Shown piece by piece: positions 1-10,100 of a DNA stretch of 64,000 bases. Where the stretch lies: NCBI RefSeq assembly GCF_004216955.1, contig NZ_SGXL01000001.1, positions 2,631,413-2,695,412 of the forward strand. Reading direction: 5' to 3'. Under the pieces are notes generated by a model. The model did not search any database and was not told the DNA's origin. It saw only the letters and a program-made list of their open reading frames with translations. Within the stretch, counting starts at the first letter, position 1. Every line of letters starts with the position of its first letter. This DNA comes from Fictibacillus sp. BK138. GTDB lineage: Bacteria > Bacillota > Bacilli > Bacillales > Fictibacillaceae. A program made the position numbers and the translations under genes.

Positions 1-269
1 CGAGTCTTATGCAGTTTCACAGATCTCTGTGCTGTATTCAATTTAAAAAATTTATTATCCTTTGATTGTATAATTAGGATCATTTGTGCTTTTCCACAAC
101 TTATCTGTTCTTTCATAAATTCCGAGTCGATTTCATAATCAAAATGGAAGTGATAATAATCAGCATTTTCACTAACGGTTACATCTAAGTCAAAGAGGTT
201 ATCAGCATAGCTATGGGATGTGTTTGACAAAACTGGATATGGAAAGTTAGCATCTTTTCGATATATCAC
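1..269 (-). CDS. Partial unknown protein (N-terminal 89 residues)
   Basis: An open frame starts at a GTG (267-269) three bases after the stop of the GHKL-ATPase gene and runs off the left edge without a stop. The ribosome binding site GGAGGTG lies in the last codons of the upstream gene, so the two are translationally coupled. The N-terminus reads MIYRKDANFPYPVLSN and continues with many aromatic and acidic residues. I do not recognise the family. Tight coupling to the ATPase suggests a partner in the same system. Confidence 0.6.
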   Translation of the reverse strand, partial: MIYRKDANFPYPVLSNTSHSYADNLFDLDVTVSENADYYHFHFDYEIDSEFMKEQISCGKAQMILIIQSKDNKFFKLNTAQRSVKLHKT

Positions 270-272
270 TTT

Positions 273-2195
273 TTACACCTCCACATAGTAAACAAACTTT
301 AATGACCGGTTAAATGAATTTCTTAAGCTTAACTGGAGTTGCGCAATTCCGTCCTTTATTTGGACATTATTAATAACGTTTTTCCTGTAAGAACATTTTT
401 CTCCAGCATTCATATCCACAATTCCATGATAGCTGTTTTGAATCTGAAATTCATCTGCATACTCTACGCCCATCCTGTCAATAATTGAAAGCGAAATATC
501 GCAGGTATTCTCACCAGCTAGTTGATCGCTTTGAGTAAAGTCAAATTTAATTAACTCTTGATTATCAAGAATAATTCTTTCAACCATATCAGGGTGTGCG
601 CTGTACCGTTCTTTTCCTTCTTGATTATCGTTGATATTTTCATTACTTTTTTGCCGTTTCAGAGGATCTCGTTTTCGGCTGGTAGAACCTTTTTTACTTT
701 CACTGCCTTGTTTTTCTTTTGGTCCACGTTTTTCTTTTTGTGACTGTCTTGTAGTTGACTTCACTAGGGACTGCCCTTCGTTTATTTTCACTGTTCCTAA
801 CGAGTTTTCAAGGTCTTTTTTAAATTGTGACTCTACAACATACAGAATATCTTGCGTATCCATCAAACCATCTGTCGGATTATTTTCTTTCACAGCTTCT
901 TCAATAACCTTAGCAATCTCTTTTGATAGATTATTAATAAACCTCGTAGCTAGTCTCTTTAAGTTTCTGTCACTAAAATGGTCTTTAGAAAGTTGTGTGT
1001 GGGATTCATTTTCTAGTGACTTTAAATAAGAATCTTCGCTAGGACCACCAATAAGCACAGCATTAAATGGTTTCGTTGCATTAGCCGTAACAATAAAATC
1101 TTCAATTTTCATTCCAATCGTCCGCACTATCGCTACTCTTCCTTTTGGAATTCTTTCATCGTACCTGAAGTAAAGATGAAAGCTGAAGTCTTTCTCGCCA
1201 TTAGATACTTTAATCTCTCTAGCCGGTGTGTCCAAATATGTATCTATATATAAAGGGGTAAATTCCTTTTTTGCTTCCGCTATATCTTGGTTGTAATAGT
1301 TTTGATCTTTTACGTACTGCAAGATTGTATCTTTAGTAATCTTCTTATCATTCACATGAACTTCTAATTTATTTTTTAAGATAGAGATGAAAAAGCTATC
1401 ACAAATACTTTTAACGATTGCAATTTCATCATCATATTCCTCGCGAAAGTAAGGAATGATGATTTTTAAGCCTCTTGTATCTTTCTTAAAAACTTCATGA
1501 AAGTTGTTTTCGTAAGGATAAAACTTTGAGTTTTTTTCTTCCCATTTAACATCGGTAAAGTATCCTGTTGATCTAAAAGCCTGCCCATTATGGACATGTT
1601 CAATCAATTGTACAGTTCCACCTAAATGCTGCTCCCCGAAGGCGTCGCAATTTGCAAAGTACATCACATGGATATCTGAAGCTGAATTGGAAGCAATTTT
1701 ACCAATACCGTGAGATCCACCTCGTGAAACTTCAACAGCAGCATTATCTTCCTCAAAGTGCACCCCTTTATTATAGGCATAGATCCCCCACGTATCTTTT
1801 TTCGACCCACTCTGTCCGTTTTTAGCGCCCGTCAATCCGCGAGTGTTTATATCTTCAAAAGAAATATATCTAATCACATCTTGGTCAAGCTTGTTTTTCA
1901 TATGACTGATGGTTTCATTTGTATATGTATTGCGACCTTCTAGTTTCAGAATACGTTCTCTTACTTCATCGATGCCTGGAATATGTTCTTTAGGAATGTT
2001 TCCTGTTTCAATTTTCAGAACTACCGGTCCATCATAATCTAACAACCGACCGTCCAGTGAGTTCTGTATATTTTCTCGAACTAATCCACTTACCCCTAAG
2101 TCATAAAACCGTTCTAGCGATTTATTAAAATTAGATTCTTCTATATTAGGAATCGGAGAGAATTTCCATTTATCCTGAGTAAGTACTTGTGACAT
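273..2195 (-). CDS. GHKL-type ATPase domain protein, likely defence-associated
   Basis: A 640-residue protein whose N-terminal third carries the Bergerat-fold signatures of the GHKL superfamily (Hsp90, MutL, MORC, histidine kinases). These are an N-box with E41, N45 and D48 (ENIQNSLDG), a second motif around D115-G120 (EDINTRGLTG), and a glycine-rich lid GGSHGIGK at 159-166. Residues about 480-530 are a low-complexity Lys/Arg/Ser/Gln linker, followed by a C-terminal beta-rich domain. It has no histidine-kinase phosphoacceptor motif, so a MORC/MutL-like conformational ATPase role is more likely than signalling. It is transcribed with the partial gene downstream and sits beside a restriction island. 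A defence role is inferred from this context, and the exact system is not recognised. Confidence 0.7.
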   Translation of the reverse strand: MSQVLTQDKWKFSPIPNIEESNFNKSLERFYDLGVSGLVRENIQNSLDGRLLDYDGPVVLKIETGNIPKEHIPGIDEVRERILKLEGRNTYTNETISHMKNKLDQDVIRYISFEDINTRGLTGAKNGQSGSKKDTWGIYAYNKGVHFEEDNAAVEVSRGGSHGIGKIASNSASDIHVMYFANCDAFGEQHLGGTVQLIEHVHNGQAFRSTGYFTDVKWEEKNSKFYPYENNFHEVFKKDTRGLKIIIPYFREEYDDEIAIVKSICDSFFISILKNKLEVHVNDKKITKDTILQYVKDQNYYNQDIAEAKKEFTPLYIDTYLDTPAREIKVSNGEKDFSFHLYFRYDERIPKGRVAIVRTIGMKIEDFIVTANATKPFNAVLIGGPSEDSYLKSLENESHTQLSKDHFSDRNLKRLATRFINNLSKEIAKVIEEAVKENNPTDGLMDTQDILYVVESQFKKDLENSLGTVKINEGQSLVKSTTRQSQKEKRGPKEKQGSESKKGSTSRKRDPLKRQKSNENINDNQEGKERYSAHPDMVERIILDNQELIKFDFTQSDQLAGENTCDISLSIIDRMGVEYADEFQIQNSYHGIVDMNAGEKCSYRKNVINNVQIKDGIAQLQLSLRNSFNRSLKFVYYVEV

Positions 2196-2397
2196 TGTTG
2201 TCAGTCTCCTTCACATAATTTATGCTATTGTGCTGTTAAATAAGACATTGGACCACGTTTCAAAATTATATTCCCTAATTAAACAGCCAGTTCATTCATT
2301 CTTAATAATTACCATTTTACCATGTCCATCCATAGTGGAATATGTTATATTATGGTATTCATAATTTTAAGTCAATCATTTCAAGAAGAAATAAAAA

Positions 2398-2433
2398 ACA
2401 GAGCGTCCTTGAAATATTCCATGGACGCTCTGT
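2398..2433 (-). terminator. Intrinsic terminator hairpin
   Basis: A perfect 11-bp stem ACAGAGCGTCC / GGACGCTCTGT with a 14-nt loop. On the minus strand it is followed by a T-rich run (complement of 2391-2398). It lies downstream of the HEPN gene and upstream of the GHKL-ATPase gene, and separates the two units. Confidence 0.7.
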
Positions 2434-2452
2434 TAAAGCTTCTTTTTATTAC

Positions 2453-2466
2453 TTATGATACGGTTC
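2453..2466. repeat. Left copy of 14-bp direct repeat (att-like)
   Basis: TTATGATACGGTTC, identical to 14962-14975, about 12.5 kb apart in the same orientation. The flanks differ: ACCGTAAC follows here and CCCTTAG follows at the right copy, as expected for a crossover core between different host and element arms. Confidence 0.55.
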
Positions 2467-2501
2467 ACCGTAACGTTGGATAGGGTAAACTAACAAAATA
2501 A

Positions 2502-2541
2502 AAACCTACAAAGCCTTCAAAAAAAGGCTGTAGGTTTTTTT
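2502..2541. terminator. Bidirectional terminator hairpin
   Basis: The stem AAACCTACA..GCCTT / AAGGC..TGTAGGTTT has an A-run on the left and a T-run on the right, so it can terminate in both directions. It follows the HEPN gene on the minus strand, just inside the left att-like repeat. Confidence 0.7.
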
Positions 2542-2586
2542 CCTTATAGATCTTTTAATTTTTGGTAACTAATTTCTCTTGTATAA

Positions 2587-3147
2587 TCACAACTCAGAAA
2601 TATCTTTTATCAATTTAACTAGGATAATTAAGCCATGCTCTATAAAGTGCCCAGATTTAGCCGAAAGTTCTTTATACTCATCTTCAGAACAACCATGAAA
2701 TGCATCATTTCTAGCATTTCGAATATTTTCAAGCGTATGAAAATACTCATCTTTCAGTAATCCCTTTTTTAATTTATATGTATTTCTATTTTTATTTACC
2801 TCTTGTTTATTCAAGAGCTTTAAGCGTTCAGCTTGGTTACTCTTACTTCCCCAAAAGTTTTTTCTAATAGTTGAAATTGATACGTTGGCAGTGTTTTTTT
2901 CAAAAGCTGTCTTCCTTTTAATCTTAGCCTCACAGTATTCTTTTGTACATAATTCTAATGCTCTTCCTAAGATTCCAACTGCCGTTACTGTATAGCCAAT
3001 ATCTAGTATATCTAGACACTCTTTTACATCATCTTCATATTTTGGGCCAACTAATTCTTCAATGCTTTGATCATCCAGCATAGATGCTAATCTTCTTCTT
3101 ATTATTTCAGATTCATAAATATCAACTTTTGTGACTTCCTTATCCAT
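2587..3147 (-). CDS. HEPN-domain protein, putative RNase effector
   Basis: A 186-residue, largely helical protein with the HEPN catalytic signature R146-N-D-A-F-H151 (R-x4-H), within RNARNDAFHG near the C-terminus. HEPN proteins with this motif are commonly metal-independent RNases in toxin-antitoxin and abortive-infection systems. Its start directly follows the stop of the P-loop ATPase gene (3148), so it is the last gene of a wHTH-like / ATPase / HEPN operon. A plausible arrangement is the ATPase as sensor or regulator and the HEPN protein as RNA-cleaving effector. The motif is seen; the activity and partnership are inferred. Confidence 0.65.
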   Translation of the reverse strand: MDKEVTKVDIYESEIIRRRLASMLDDQSIEELVGPKYEDDVKECLDILDIGYTVTAVGILGRALELCTKEYCEAKIKRKTAFEKNTANVSISTIRKNFWGSKSNQAERLKLLNKQEVNKNRNTYKLKKGLLKDEYFHTLENIRNARNDAFHGCSEDEYKELSAKSGHFIEHGLIILVKLIKDISEL

Positions 3148-4419
3148 TTAAAATTCCTCATTCAAAGCTGTGGATTCATACGTTTTTGGACGACTAGAAC
3201 TTACTTTTATCATTCGGTCGTTTACTAGCTTATTTATAATCTTAGTAGGTTGACTCTTAGGATACATTTTTTTTAGAGTTACACTTTTGGCTACTATTTC
3301 TGCCCATGTTAAAGGTTGTAATGAATTATCTAGAATTTCTAAAATAATATCTGCCGGATCGTTAGAAGTAGTTTTCTGTAATTTCTTATCTTGTCCTGAT
3401 CTTAGTAAAGTTATTACATCAGCCCATGTTTTTAACCTATCATCACTTAATGAACTAACTATGTTTTCTAGAAACTCTTTCTCATTTTCATCAGGAATAT
3501 AGTTTATTTCATTTAATCTTTTAATTGCAAAATTCAAAGTATCATCTTTAGTTTTAGGAACTTTTAATATTAGCTTTCTATCAGTAAAACGTCGTTCAAA
3601 AGCTGTTTGCTTTGATAATACGTCCCATGCTTCAGGTGTAGCACCTACACATATTATTCCCTTTAGTTGCTTATTATTTAAATGATCAAATAACACCCGA
3701 TAGGAAGTTAAGATTCTTGCTCCTACTCGAGTAAGTGTTACCGAATTAGTTTCTGATGAATATACCTTATCAACTTCATCAAAAAGCAATAGTATTGGTT
3801 TATTGGTGATCAATTGTATAAATTCAAAAGCATCACCTGAAACTAGAGAAAAATCATTTTCGTTAGAAATAAAAGCTTTTTTTGATCCGAATTTAGTTTT
3901 TAAAAATTTTAATTGGTCAGGAAACAAGTCTCTCCCTGAAAAATAATCTAATACCAATTCTGACTCCTCTTTATTGTTACAGTTCATAAGGTATCTAAAA
4001 ATTATATTTTCATGTTGTTCTATAATATTTGATTCTGTATTTGCCTTATATACTTCCCAATTATCATAGTATTTTTTTAAAGAAGAATTACCAGGTGCGA
4101 AAAAGAATGACTTATAAATTTCATTAAGAGCATCCACCAACGGCCCACTTATAAACATATTAGGAATATATATTCCTATCATATTATCTTTTTCTTCTAG
4201 ATAGTGCCTTCTGATATATCTAAGGAAGTGGGTTTTCCCATTTCCAATCTGTCCTAAAACAACTGACCCTAAAAATCCTTCTATCCCGTCTACCAAAGAA
4301 CTATTTACCCAACTATCAAACGTCTCTACCGACAGTTCTTCGCCTATTATATAATCCGGATCCGAAATTGGAACAGTTCTATCAAGAGACCTTTTAAGCA
4401 TGTCTAAGATATTACTCAT
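3148..4419 (-). CDS. P-loop (ORC/Cdc6-like AAA) ATPase of HEPN cassette
   Basis: A 423-residue ATPase. Walker A is GQIGNGKT at 56-63 and Walker B is ILLLFDEVD at about 209-217. A sensor-type segment ICVGATPEAWD lies near 275, and the C-terminus (about 350-423) looks like a winged helix, as in ORC/Cdc6 or BrxD-like ATPases. It is likely to be a DNA- or phage-sensing switch rather than a restriction motor. It lies 5 bp after gene 4425-5213 and abuts the HEPN gene, which indicates a dedicated operon. I could not place it in a named defence family. Confidence 0.65.
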   Translation of the reverse strand: MSNILDMLKRSLDRTVPISDPDYIIGEELSVETFDSWVNSSLVDGIEGFLGSVVLGQIGNGKTHFLRYIRRHYLEEKDNMIGIYIPNMFISGPLVDALNEIYKSFFFAPGNSSLKKYYDNWEVYKANTESNIIEQHENIIFRYLMNCNNKEESELVLDYFSGRDLFPDQLKFLKTKFGSKKAFISNENDFSLVSGDAFEFIQLITNKPILLLFDEVDKVYSSETNSVTLTRVGARILTSYRVLFDHLNNKQLKGIICVGATPEAWDVLSKQTAFERRFTDRKLILKVPKTKDDTLNFAIKRLNEINYIPDENEKEFLENIVSSLSDDRLKTWADVITLLRSGQDKKLQKTTSNDPADIILEILDNSLQPLTWAEIVAKSVTLKKMYPKSQPTKIINKLVNDRMIKVSSSRPKTYESTALNEEF

Positions 4420-4424
4420 TTTTG

Positions 4425-5213
4425 TTAACCCCTTTTTATTATTACCGTCATAATATATTCATTAAATAAATTTTTCACTTCTCCTTGATTTTTATAAAGG
4501 CTACTTTTAGACCATATATAATTTTCCGTTTCATAACTCGCTACACAAGTCAGAATTTTACTAGCTGATTCTTTATCAAAGTAGTTCAACAAATAATTTT
4601 TAATTAAATTTATATTTACAATATCTTCATTAAAATAATCTTGTAAAGATTCAATTTGAAAATTTGTAATTCCACTTCCATCTCTATCACCAAGTAGAAT
4701 TAACTCATTTTTTTTCTCTATAATACCCAACATCTTAATTAATGATAGTATCGCTCTTAAATTCCTCCCAGTTGAGGAGATTGCACTATTATCGCTTCTA
4801 TCTTTACTAACTAATGAAAATATTGAATACAACGTCTTTATTCTTAAGCTAGGCGCAAATAATTTAACTAAGATAAGAGTTATACTTACAACGTTGTTTA
4901 ATGGTAAACTCTTTAGAATTATTTCTTCAATAAAGCCATTTTGACTTATTTGATTTTGTAATAATTTTTTGCTTACTTCTGACAGTTCATATTTCTGATC
5001 ATCATATGATAAAATCCCCACTAAAGTACTGTGATTAATTCTCTTTCTAAAAGTTTCTTTACTAAGCTTTAGTTGAGTATGAAAGTTTAAATTGTACATT
5101 TCTTGAAGACTATACCTATTTAATTTAAAGATACTAACTAACTGACCCAACTTCTCTTTATCATTAGGAATATTTGAGATATTGGGTATCCAAAAATCTT
5201 TTTCTGTGAACAC
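4425..5213 (-). CDS. Unknown helical protein, first gene of HEPN cassette
   Basis: A 262-residue protein starting at GTG, with a good GGAGGTG site 8 bp upstream. Hydrophobic spacing in the first 100 residues (LSKETFRKRINHSTLVGILS, then YELSEVSKKLL) resembles a winged-helix domain. A second wHTH-like stretch (LRAILSLIKMLGIIEK) lies at about 150-165. No catalytic motif is visible. It is encoded 5 bp before the P-loop ATPase gene, so it may act as specificity or regulatory subunit for the ATPase-HEPN pair. The function is unknown. Confidence 0.5.
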   Translation of the reverse strand: MFTEKDFWIPNISNIPNDKEKLGQLVSIFKLNRYSLQEMYNLNFHTQLKLSKETFRKRINHSTLVGILSYDDQKYELSEVSKKLLQNQISQNGFIEEIILKSLPLNNVVSITLILVKLFAPSLRIKTLYSIFSLVSKDRSDNSAISSTGRNLRAILSLIKMLGIIEKKNELILLGDRDGSGITNFQIESLQDYFNEDIVNINLIKNYLLNYFDKESASKILTCVASYETENYIWSKSSLYKNQGEVKNLFNEYIMTVIIKRG

Positions 5214-5233
5214 TAATCTTTCACCTCCATATG

Positions 5234-5276
5234 AGGATCCATTAAAAAAAATGTTAAAGAGAAAAACCTGGATCCT
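5234..5276 (-). promoter_or_regulatory. Inverted repeat AGGATCCA/TGGATCCT upstream of the HEPN cassette
   Basis: Eight-base arms AGGATCCA (5234-5241) and TGGATCCT (5269-5276) flank an A-rich 27-bp loop just upstream of the ribosome binding site of gene 4425-5213. There is no T-run in the right place for a terminator, so an operator or a leader hairpin controlling the cassette is more likely. Confidence 0.35.
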
Positions 5277-5389
5277 GTTAAATATTATAACATTTCTTTA
5301 AATACTTATACATTTTTATTAAACATATGGCGCAAAAAGTATCTACATTTTCATTAAACCCCATATAAAGTATCTTATAGCCATGAATC

Positions 5390-6373
5390 TTACTCTGGAA
5401 CATACATCTTTTGTAAGGGCAATAATGATCTTTTATCATTCGGCATCTTTTCATACCATTGCACAATAAATCGCACTAGTTCTTGTAAATCTACTAATCT
5501 AACAGAGTTGTGCTTAGCTACCGCTTCAGCATGAGATGTAAATCCCCCCGTAGATACAAAAAGGCTATTTGCATCAATTGGATTCGCCCCCAACAATTGT
5601 TGAATTTCGGGTGCAGACGCTGAGCTTTTACGGTGCTTAACCTGAACCTTTATAATCGGCTTTTCAAAACCAAATGCATCTTTGTAAGCTAATATATCAA
5701 CACCACCATCAGGGCCTTTGGGACTTATTCGAACATTGTATTCCATAGATTGAAGAAGTCCACCTACTAATTCTTGCATTTGCCATGGATCTAGATTATC
5801 TACTTTGTCTTCAATCATAACTAATGCTTTACTAACCAAATCTTCAATAATTTCATCTTCCCCGTCATTATCACCCAAATCTGTAGGTTTTAAGAACGGA
5901 TTTTCTAATAAACGTTCTATTTCATCCCCCCATTGATCAACTCTAAAAACCGTTAAAACGGAACCCAGACTATTTTTTGCTGCTTGTGTTAACATATCTC
6001 TCTCAACCGAAATTTCTTCCCACTTTACTTCAATAGTGTTTGGGTAATCCGGGTGTCCAACTGAAAAATCGTAAAAATGAGGTTCAATCACTGTTCCAAT
6101 TATGTACTCTCTCTTTTCTTTGGAATAGGTAATGACACGATCACCTTTCCGTATATCTCTACTAAATCGCCACACTTGGTTAACCCAACTATTTCTAGAT
6201 TTAGGTTTTTCTTCATTGTATACACTATCTGCTTTGTGCGACATTTCTTCTTTAGAGTGGTAAAGCTTTGGATCCCCTAGTTGTGGCCAACCTATCGATG
6301 CTATTCCTTTATCCTTCCACACAGGAATTAGTTCATTATCATCTCCTGCTCGAATCATCCACCAATGTTTCAT
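5390..6373 (-). CDS. Mrr-like restriction endonuclease with N-terminal recognition domain
   Basis: A 327-residue protein. The N-terminus (WWMIRAGDDNE ... GIASIGWP, residues 4-30) matches the small domain often fused to Mrr-type nucleases and is thought to read DNA or modified bases. The C-terminal half (about 193-310) is an Mrr_cat PD-(D/E)XK fold with GPDGGVDILAY giving D226 and VQVKH giving Q245 and K247. Mrr-family enzymes cut methylated or otherwise modified DNA. It lies downstream of the hsd/ygjP operon, behind a terminator, so it probably has its own promoter. A role as type IV-like restriction is inferred from family and context. Confidence 0.75.
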   Translation of the reverse strand: MKHWWMIRAGDDNELIPVWKDKGIASIGWPQLGDPKLYHSKEEMSHKADSVYNEEKPKSRNSWVNQVWRFSRDIRKGDRVITYSKEKREYIIGTVIEPHFYDFSVGHPDYPNTIEVKWEEISVERDMLTQAAKNSLGSVLTVFRVDQWGDEIERLLENPFLKPTDLGDNDGEDEIIEDLVSKALVMIEDKVDNLDPWQMQELVGGLLQSMEYNVRISPKGPDGGVDILAYKDAFGFEKPIIKVQVKHRKSSASAPEIQQLLGANPIDANSLFVSTGGFTSHAEAVAKHNSVRLVDLQELVRFIVQWYEKMPNDKRSLLPLQKMYVPE

Positions 6374-6396
6374 TTAACTCAACTCCCATTCTATAA

Positions 6397-6439
6397 AAAT
6401 AAGCCCTAGCACATACTTAATATGTAATCATGCTAGAGC
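6397..6439 (-). terminator. Terminator after hsd-metallopeptidase operon
   Basis: The stem GCCCTAGCA / TGCTAGAGC has an inner ACATA/TATGT pairing. On the minus strand it is followed by TTATTTTTATAG. It lies between the YgjP-like gene and the Mrr-like gene. Confidence 0.55.
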
Positions 6440-6458
6440 AATGTTGGTTGGGTAATAT

Positions 6459-7157
6459 TTAATAAAATATCAATTTATTTAGCTCATTCTTAATAATTCG
6501 CCATTGTGGAAGAAAACGATCCATATAAGCCACAAATTGATCATTATGGTTACGCTCGAGTAAATGTACCATTTCATGAACTATGACATATTCAAGGCAA
6601 TGTTTAGGTTTCTTTGCTAAGTCTAAATTTATCCAAATTCTTTGGTTCTCTATGTTACAAGAGCCCCACTTCGTCCTCATCTTTTTGACTCCCCAGTCTT
6701 TAACTTCTACACACATGATGTCTTGCCATTTTTCAATTATTTGGGGAATCTCACTCTTTAACTGCTTTCTATACCACTCTGTTATAACCTTTTCTCGTTG
6801 TTCTTTTGTACTTCCTTTTTTCACATATAAATCAAGATACGTTTTATTCCGAATGTTCACATGATTTTTCGGACTATCAGGAATAACAGTTAATAAGTAG
6901 CGTGTACCATAAACATAATGACTTTCCCCGGAGACGTATTCTCTTTCAGACTGTCTTACCTGCTCGTGAAATTTCTTTTGTTGGTTTTTAATCCAAGTTA
7001 TTTTAGAAACAGCAAAAAGTCGTATTGATTCTTCATTGCTTTTTAAGGGTGCAGCTATTCTAACTCTTCCATTTGGAGGATATACAGCAAGGTGTAGGTT
7101 TTTGATGTCCTTACGAAAAACATCAATCTCTAAGTTGCCTATTCTAATTTGGTGCAT
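6459..7157 (-). CDS. YgjP/SprT-like zinc metallopeptidase (M48-type)
   Basis: A 232-residue protein of the YgjP family, with the zinc motif HEMVH at 194-198 and a third ligand candidate in NHNDQF (H204). The upstream RTKWGSC motif (about 161-167) is also typical of the family. Members are very often encoded directly after hsdR in type I restriction operons, as here (one base gap). The contribution to restriction is not established. Proteolytic control of the restriction complex is one inference. Confidence 0.8.
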   Translation of the reverse strand: MHQIRIGNLEIDVFRKDIKNLHLAVYPPNGRVRIAAPLKSNEESIRLFAVSKITWIKNQQKKFHEQVRQSEREYVSGESHYVYGTRYLLTVIPDSPKNHVNIRNKTYLDLYVKKGSTKEQREKVITEWYRKQLKSEIPQIIEKWQDIMCVEVKDWGVKKMRTKWGSCNIENQRIWINLDLAKKPKHCLEYVIVHEMVHLLERNHNDQFVAYMDRFLPQWRIIKNELNKLIFY

Positions 7158-7158
7158 A

Positions 7159-10100
7159 TCAATATTCTCCTTGATTTTTTACTATTTCAAAAATTCGTTC
7201 AGCTACCTCATCATCTTTTATGTGTTTCTGGATTGCATAAAACACTTCTCTTTCTTTAATCTTCATTCCGCGCCAACCGTCTTTTTTGGTTGTTCTTATT
7301 TCTTGGTCAAGAGTTAGAGCTAATAATTCATTTTGATTTAAGTTATCATAAAGGGCTCTCTTAGCACCTGAATTCATACTATTTGGGTAGGTTGAAGAGG
7401 TTGAAGGATTTTTAACTTTTTTAGTAAGCTCTACAATTTTTGCTAAGTATTCTTCATAATCTTTAGCTTCTTCTTTTCTTTCTTTAATTAATTCATCTAA
7501 AAGCCTAGACATTTTTTCATAATACTTAGGATTAGTTGGAGATTCATCAATGATTACTCGTCGTACGTTATTTTCAATTGTTTCTGCAACTGCCTCTTTA
7601 TCATCTTTTATTCCTTTTGGGAACAATTCAACAGCATCTTTTCCACGTGAAACTATCAACTCAATCAATGTTAAGTCATCAAATTCTGAGATAACTTCAC
7701 TTTCTTCAGCACTAATATATGTATCGATTAGATGCCGCATTGCTGGCTCATATAGTTTTAAATCTATGTGATCGCCACTAGCTAACTTTACCTCTGACCT
7801 TACTTTTTCATAATATTGAACATCTTGCTTTATTGATTGAATTTCACTCTTTGAATAGCCGGCTTCTTCCATTTCATTCGCAATATTAGCATATGAACGA
7901 ATAAGTGCAACTGTAGATTTATATAACGATAACCGCTTTTGTTCGTTTTCTTTTAGCTCATCTTTATTTTCAATATTATTAGCACAGAAATAACGGATAT
8001 AATTAATTGTATCTTTTGGAGGTTCTACAGGTTCACATAAAAACTTAATTGTTTCTAATGCAGTATCTAAACGTTCTTTAGCTTTTTCTAGACGATCACT
8101 TAGAAGACCCTCGACATCGTTTTTATCATAGTCATCAAATGCTTCTGATGTGTAGTCTTCCACAGATTTTTCAAGACTCTTAAATAGATCTTTATAATCG
8201 ATCACGTACCCATACTCTTTATCTTCACCATCTAAACGATTAACCCTACAAATAGCTTGAAATAGCCCATGGTCTCCCATGTTCTTATCAATGTATAAAT
8301 AGGTAGCCGAAGGTGCATCAAAACCTGTTAATAGTTTATCTACAACAATTAATAGTTTCATCTGCGCAGGCTCTTCGACAAATTTTTTCTTAACATCTTC
8401 TTCAAACTCTTCTGGTGTTTGGTCATTCAACATTTTTTTATAGATTTCATATTTCTTTAATTTCTCTGTAACAGATTCTTCACCTGTACGTTCACCCTTG
8501 ATGTCTCGGATATTTGGAGTGTATGACGTCACGATTGCACATTTAGTAAATCCACTATTTTGAAACAACTCGTAATATTTACAAGCTTCGTAGATACTTC
8601 CTGCTACAAGAATCCCATTGCCTCTCCCGTTTTGTAACCGATCCCTCGTTTCCATATCAAGAAGAATATCCCCAACTATTTTCTCTAATCTTGACCGAGA
8701 GCTAAGAACTTTCTGCATTGTTCCCCATCTCTGTTTTAGCTGCACAAGAGCATGAGGAGTTAGACCTCTTGTTTTTGCATCGAACCATTGGTCTATTTTT
8801 CTTTGAGATGTTATATTTTGGTCAACATTTCGAGCTTCATACCTTAAATCCAACACAACATTATCTTTAACAGCTTCGTCAAACTTATACGTATGAATAT
8901 ATTTACCAAACACTTCAATACTTTTTTTCTTATCCTTTTTCAATAATGGTGTTCCAGTGAAACCAATAAATATAGCATTTGGTAATAGTTCTTTCATAGC
9001 ATCATGAAGCTTACCTGATTGTGTACGATGGCATTCGTCAACAAAAACATAAAAGTCTCCTTTTGCTCTAAAACCAAGAGGTAAATTCTTTTTTAATTCA
9101 TCAATGTATGAATCGTAATCAGCCTCTTCTTTATTTCCAAATTTATGGATTAGTGAGCAAAACAACCAAGGATGCGGTGTGTTGATCTTATCGATTAGAT
9201 CCTTCCCATTTCTAGTACGAAAAATTTCTTCATTAACACCTTTAAAAACCTTTTCGATTTGCTTATCAAGTTCGTCACGATCTGTAATGATAAGCACACG
9301 AGCATCCTGCACATTCTCTCTAATCCATTTTGTTAGCCACACCATAGTTAAGCTTTTTCCACTTCCTTGTGTGTGCCATATGATTCCACCTTCACGCTTT
9401 TTAACACTCTCTTGTGCTGCTTTTACACCAAAGTACTGATTTGGACGACAAAGCTTTTTGATACCACGATCAAACACAACGAAATCATGCAGCATCTCTA
9501 TCAATCGCTTTTTCTCACAAATCTGTAAAATGTGCCGATCTAGTTGATGATCAATATCACTTTCTTCTTTCCAAGTTAGATAATACTTTTCTTTTGTTTC
9601 AATCGTACCGTAGCGAACACCTTCTGTATCATTTCCTGCCATGACAAGCTGGATAGTCGAGAAAAAAGGTCTAATAAATGTCGTATCCTGGTTATCAAGA
9701 TTTTGTCGTATACCTTCGGACACCGACACAGTACTTCGTTTTAATTCCAAAACACCTATTGCTATTCCATTGATATAAAATACAATATCTGGACGTTTTT
9801 TATTTTCGCCTTTAATGGTAACTTCTTCAGCTATAGCAAAGTGATTGTTTAGTGGTTCTTTCCAATCAATGAGATAAACGGTTTCTGTATTCTCTCCAAT
9901 GTGTACTCTTTCCTTTACTCCATAACGAAGTAAACTATAAACTTCTTTATTAATGTCGTATAAGCTCTTAACCTGATTAGTAGCAGCTTGTGTCAATTGA
10001 AAAATCGCTTTCTGAATAAGCTCATCACTGTACCCTCTTTTAAAAAGGTACTTTCTTAAAACCTCTTCTTCAATGTTGCTATTGTTTGGACGGTCATACC

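Noticed and set aside
5278-5466. Cys-rich 62-codon frame
   Set aside because: It overlaps the end of the Mrr-like gene in another frame and has no ribosome binding site; the Cys content reflects the frame choice.
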